From: Chryseobacterium sp. 3008163
GTDB lineage: Bacteria > Bacteroidota > Bacteroidia > Flavobacteriales > Weeksellaceae
DNA length: 64,000 nt
Reading direction: 5' to 3'
Assembly: GCF_003669035.1 (NCBI RefSeq)
Contig: NZ_CP033070.1
Location: 4,464,001-4,528,000 of the forward strand
The translations under genes were made by a program, and so were the position numbers. The stretch's first letter is position 1, and each line of letters starts with the position of its first letter. The notes beneath the pieces are model-generated. The model saw nothing but the letters and a program-made list of their open reading frames with translations. It was not told the DNA's origin and did no database searches. Shown here piece after piece: positions 63,786-64,000 of the stretch.

Positions 63786-64000
63786 ATGAAAAAAGTACTT
63801 CTGATTTCCGGCTTACTACTGATTTTTTCGTGCAAAAAAGAAAATGAGCAAAAACTGTTGAAAATTCTAATCCCTCAGACAGTTTAAACTTAAAATCAAA
63901 TGTTGATTCTTTAAATTTAAAAAATGATTTAACCTCGATTGATGGAATAAAAAAAGAATACAATCTCCTGAACTCAAAGTTACTTGCAAAGAAATTAGAT
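63786..64000 (+). pseudogene. Lipoprotein gene, frameshifted and cut by window edge
   Basis: The frame from ATG 63786 encodes a lipoprotein signal ending LIFSCKKENEQK and stops at 63885-63887 after 33 residues. The neighbouring frame is open to the window end and reads TVENSNPSDSLNLKSNVDSL and on, a plausible polar continuation. Adding one A to the A5 run at 63850-63854 joins them. It would be a surface or periplasmic lipoprotein of unknown function, with a helical, Lys/Asp/Asn-rich mature part. Confidence 0.7.

Overview
The window looks like the chromosome of a flavobacterium close to Chryseobacterium (Weeksellaceae, Bacteroidota). The DNA is AT-rich. Promoters fit the Bacteroidota pattern TTG-N19-TAnnTTTG, and Shine-Dalgarno sites are almost absent. 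Three exported proteins end in type IX secretion (T9SS) sorting domains, and many protein sequences read like Chryseobacterium orthologues. This placement comes from reading the sequence, not from a database search.

Layout. 1-8.7 kb is an accessory block of small oxidoreductases (aldo/keto reductase, NAD(P)-binding protein, SDR), SnoaL-like proteins, an acetyltransferase and an alpha/beta hydrolase, interleaved with three AraC-type regulators and one HxlR-type regulator. 9.2-12.9 kb holds purF, purC, a DUF3307 membrane protein and satD on the minus strand. 13-20 kb holds a secreted endonuclease I-type nuclease, an acyl-CoA dehydrogenase, a DinB protein and a large secreted metalloprotease. 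20-27 kb holds a nucleotide pyrophosphohydrolase, a thioredoxin-like protein, thrS-infC-rpmI-rplT and a secreted M28 peptidase. 27-34.3 kb is a complete histidine operon on the minus strand (leader peptide, hisG-D-C-B-H-A-F-IE). 34.3-39.2 kb holds three glycosyltransferase-type genes, dapD and an NlpC/P60 lipoprotein. 39.3-49.2 kb holds small proteins, tRNA-Ala, a MarR/GNAT pair, an RND efflux operon with its regulator, and a DUF2007 protein. 49.2-57.3 kb holds the lysine catabolism pair lat/ALDH7, an SPFH protein with a ribbon-helix-helix gene, and the cytochrome c biogenesis gene ccsBA. 57.5-64 kb holds ftsK, lolA, an LptF/G-type permease and exported small proteins.

Two observations stand out. 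First, the his operon is preceded by a full attenuator: a consensus promoter, a 15-residue leader peptide with the run His-His-Tyr-His-His, competing pause and antiterminator helices, and a terminator with a U tract. Second, at least six reading frames are broken or mis-started (AraC at 3.7 kb, hisG, the ALDH7 start, the RHH gene, ccsBA and the last lipoprotein). Every break is repaired by adding back one base to a run of 5-7 identical bases (two such bases for the RHH gene). This looks like a systematic homopolymer undercall in the assembly rather than gene decay. infC also appears to start at a rare AUA codon and carries a strong internal Shine-Dalgarno before an in-frame AUG.
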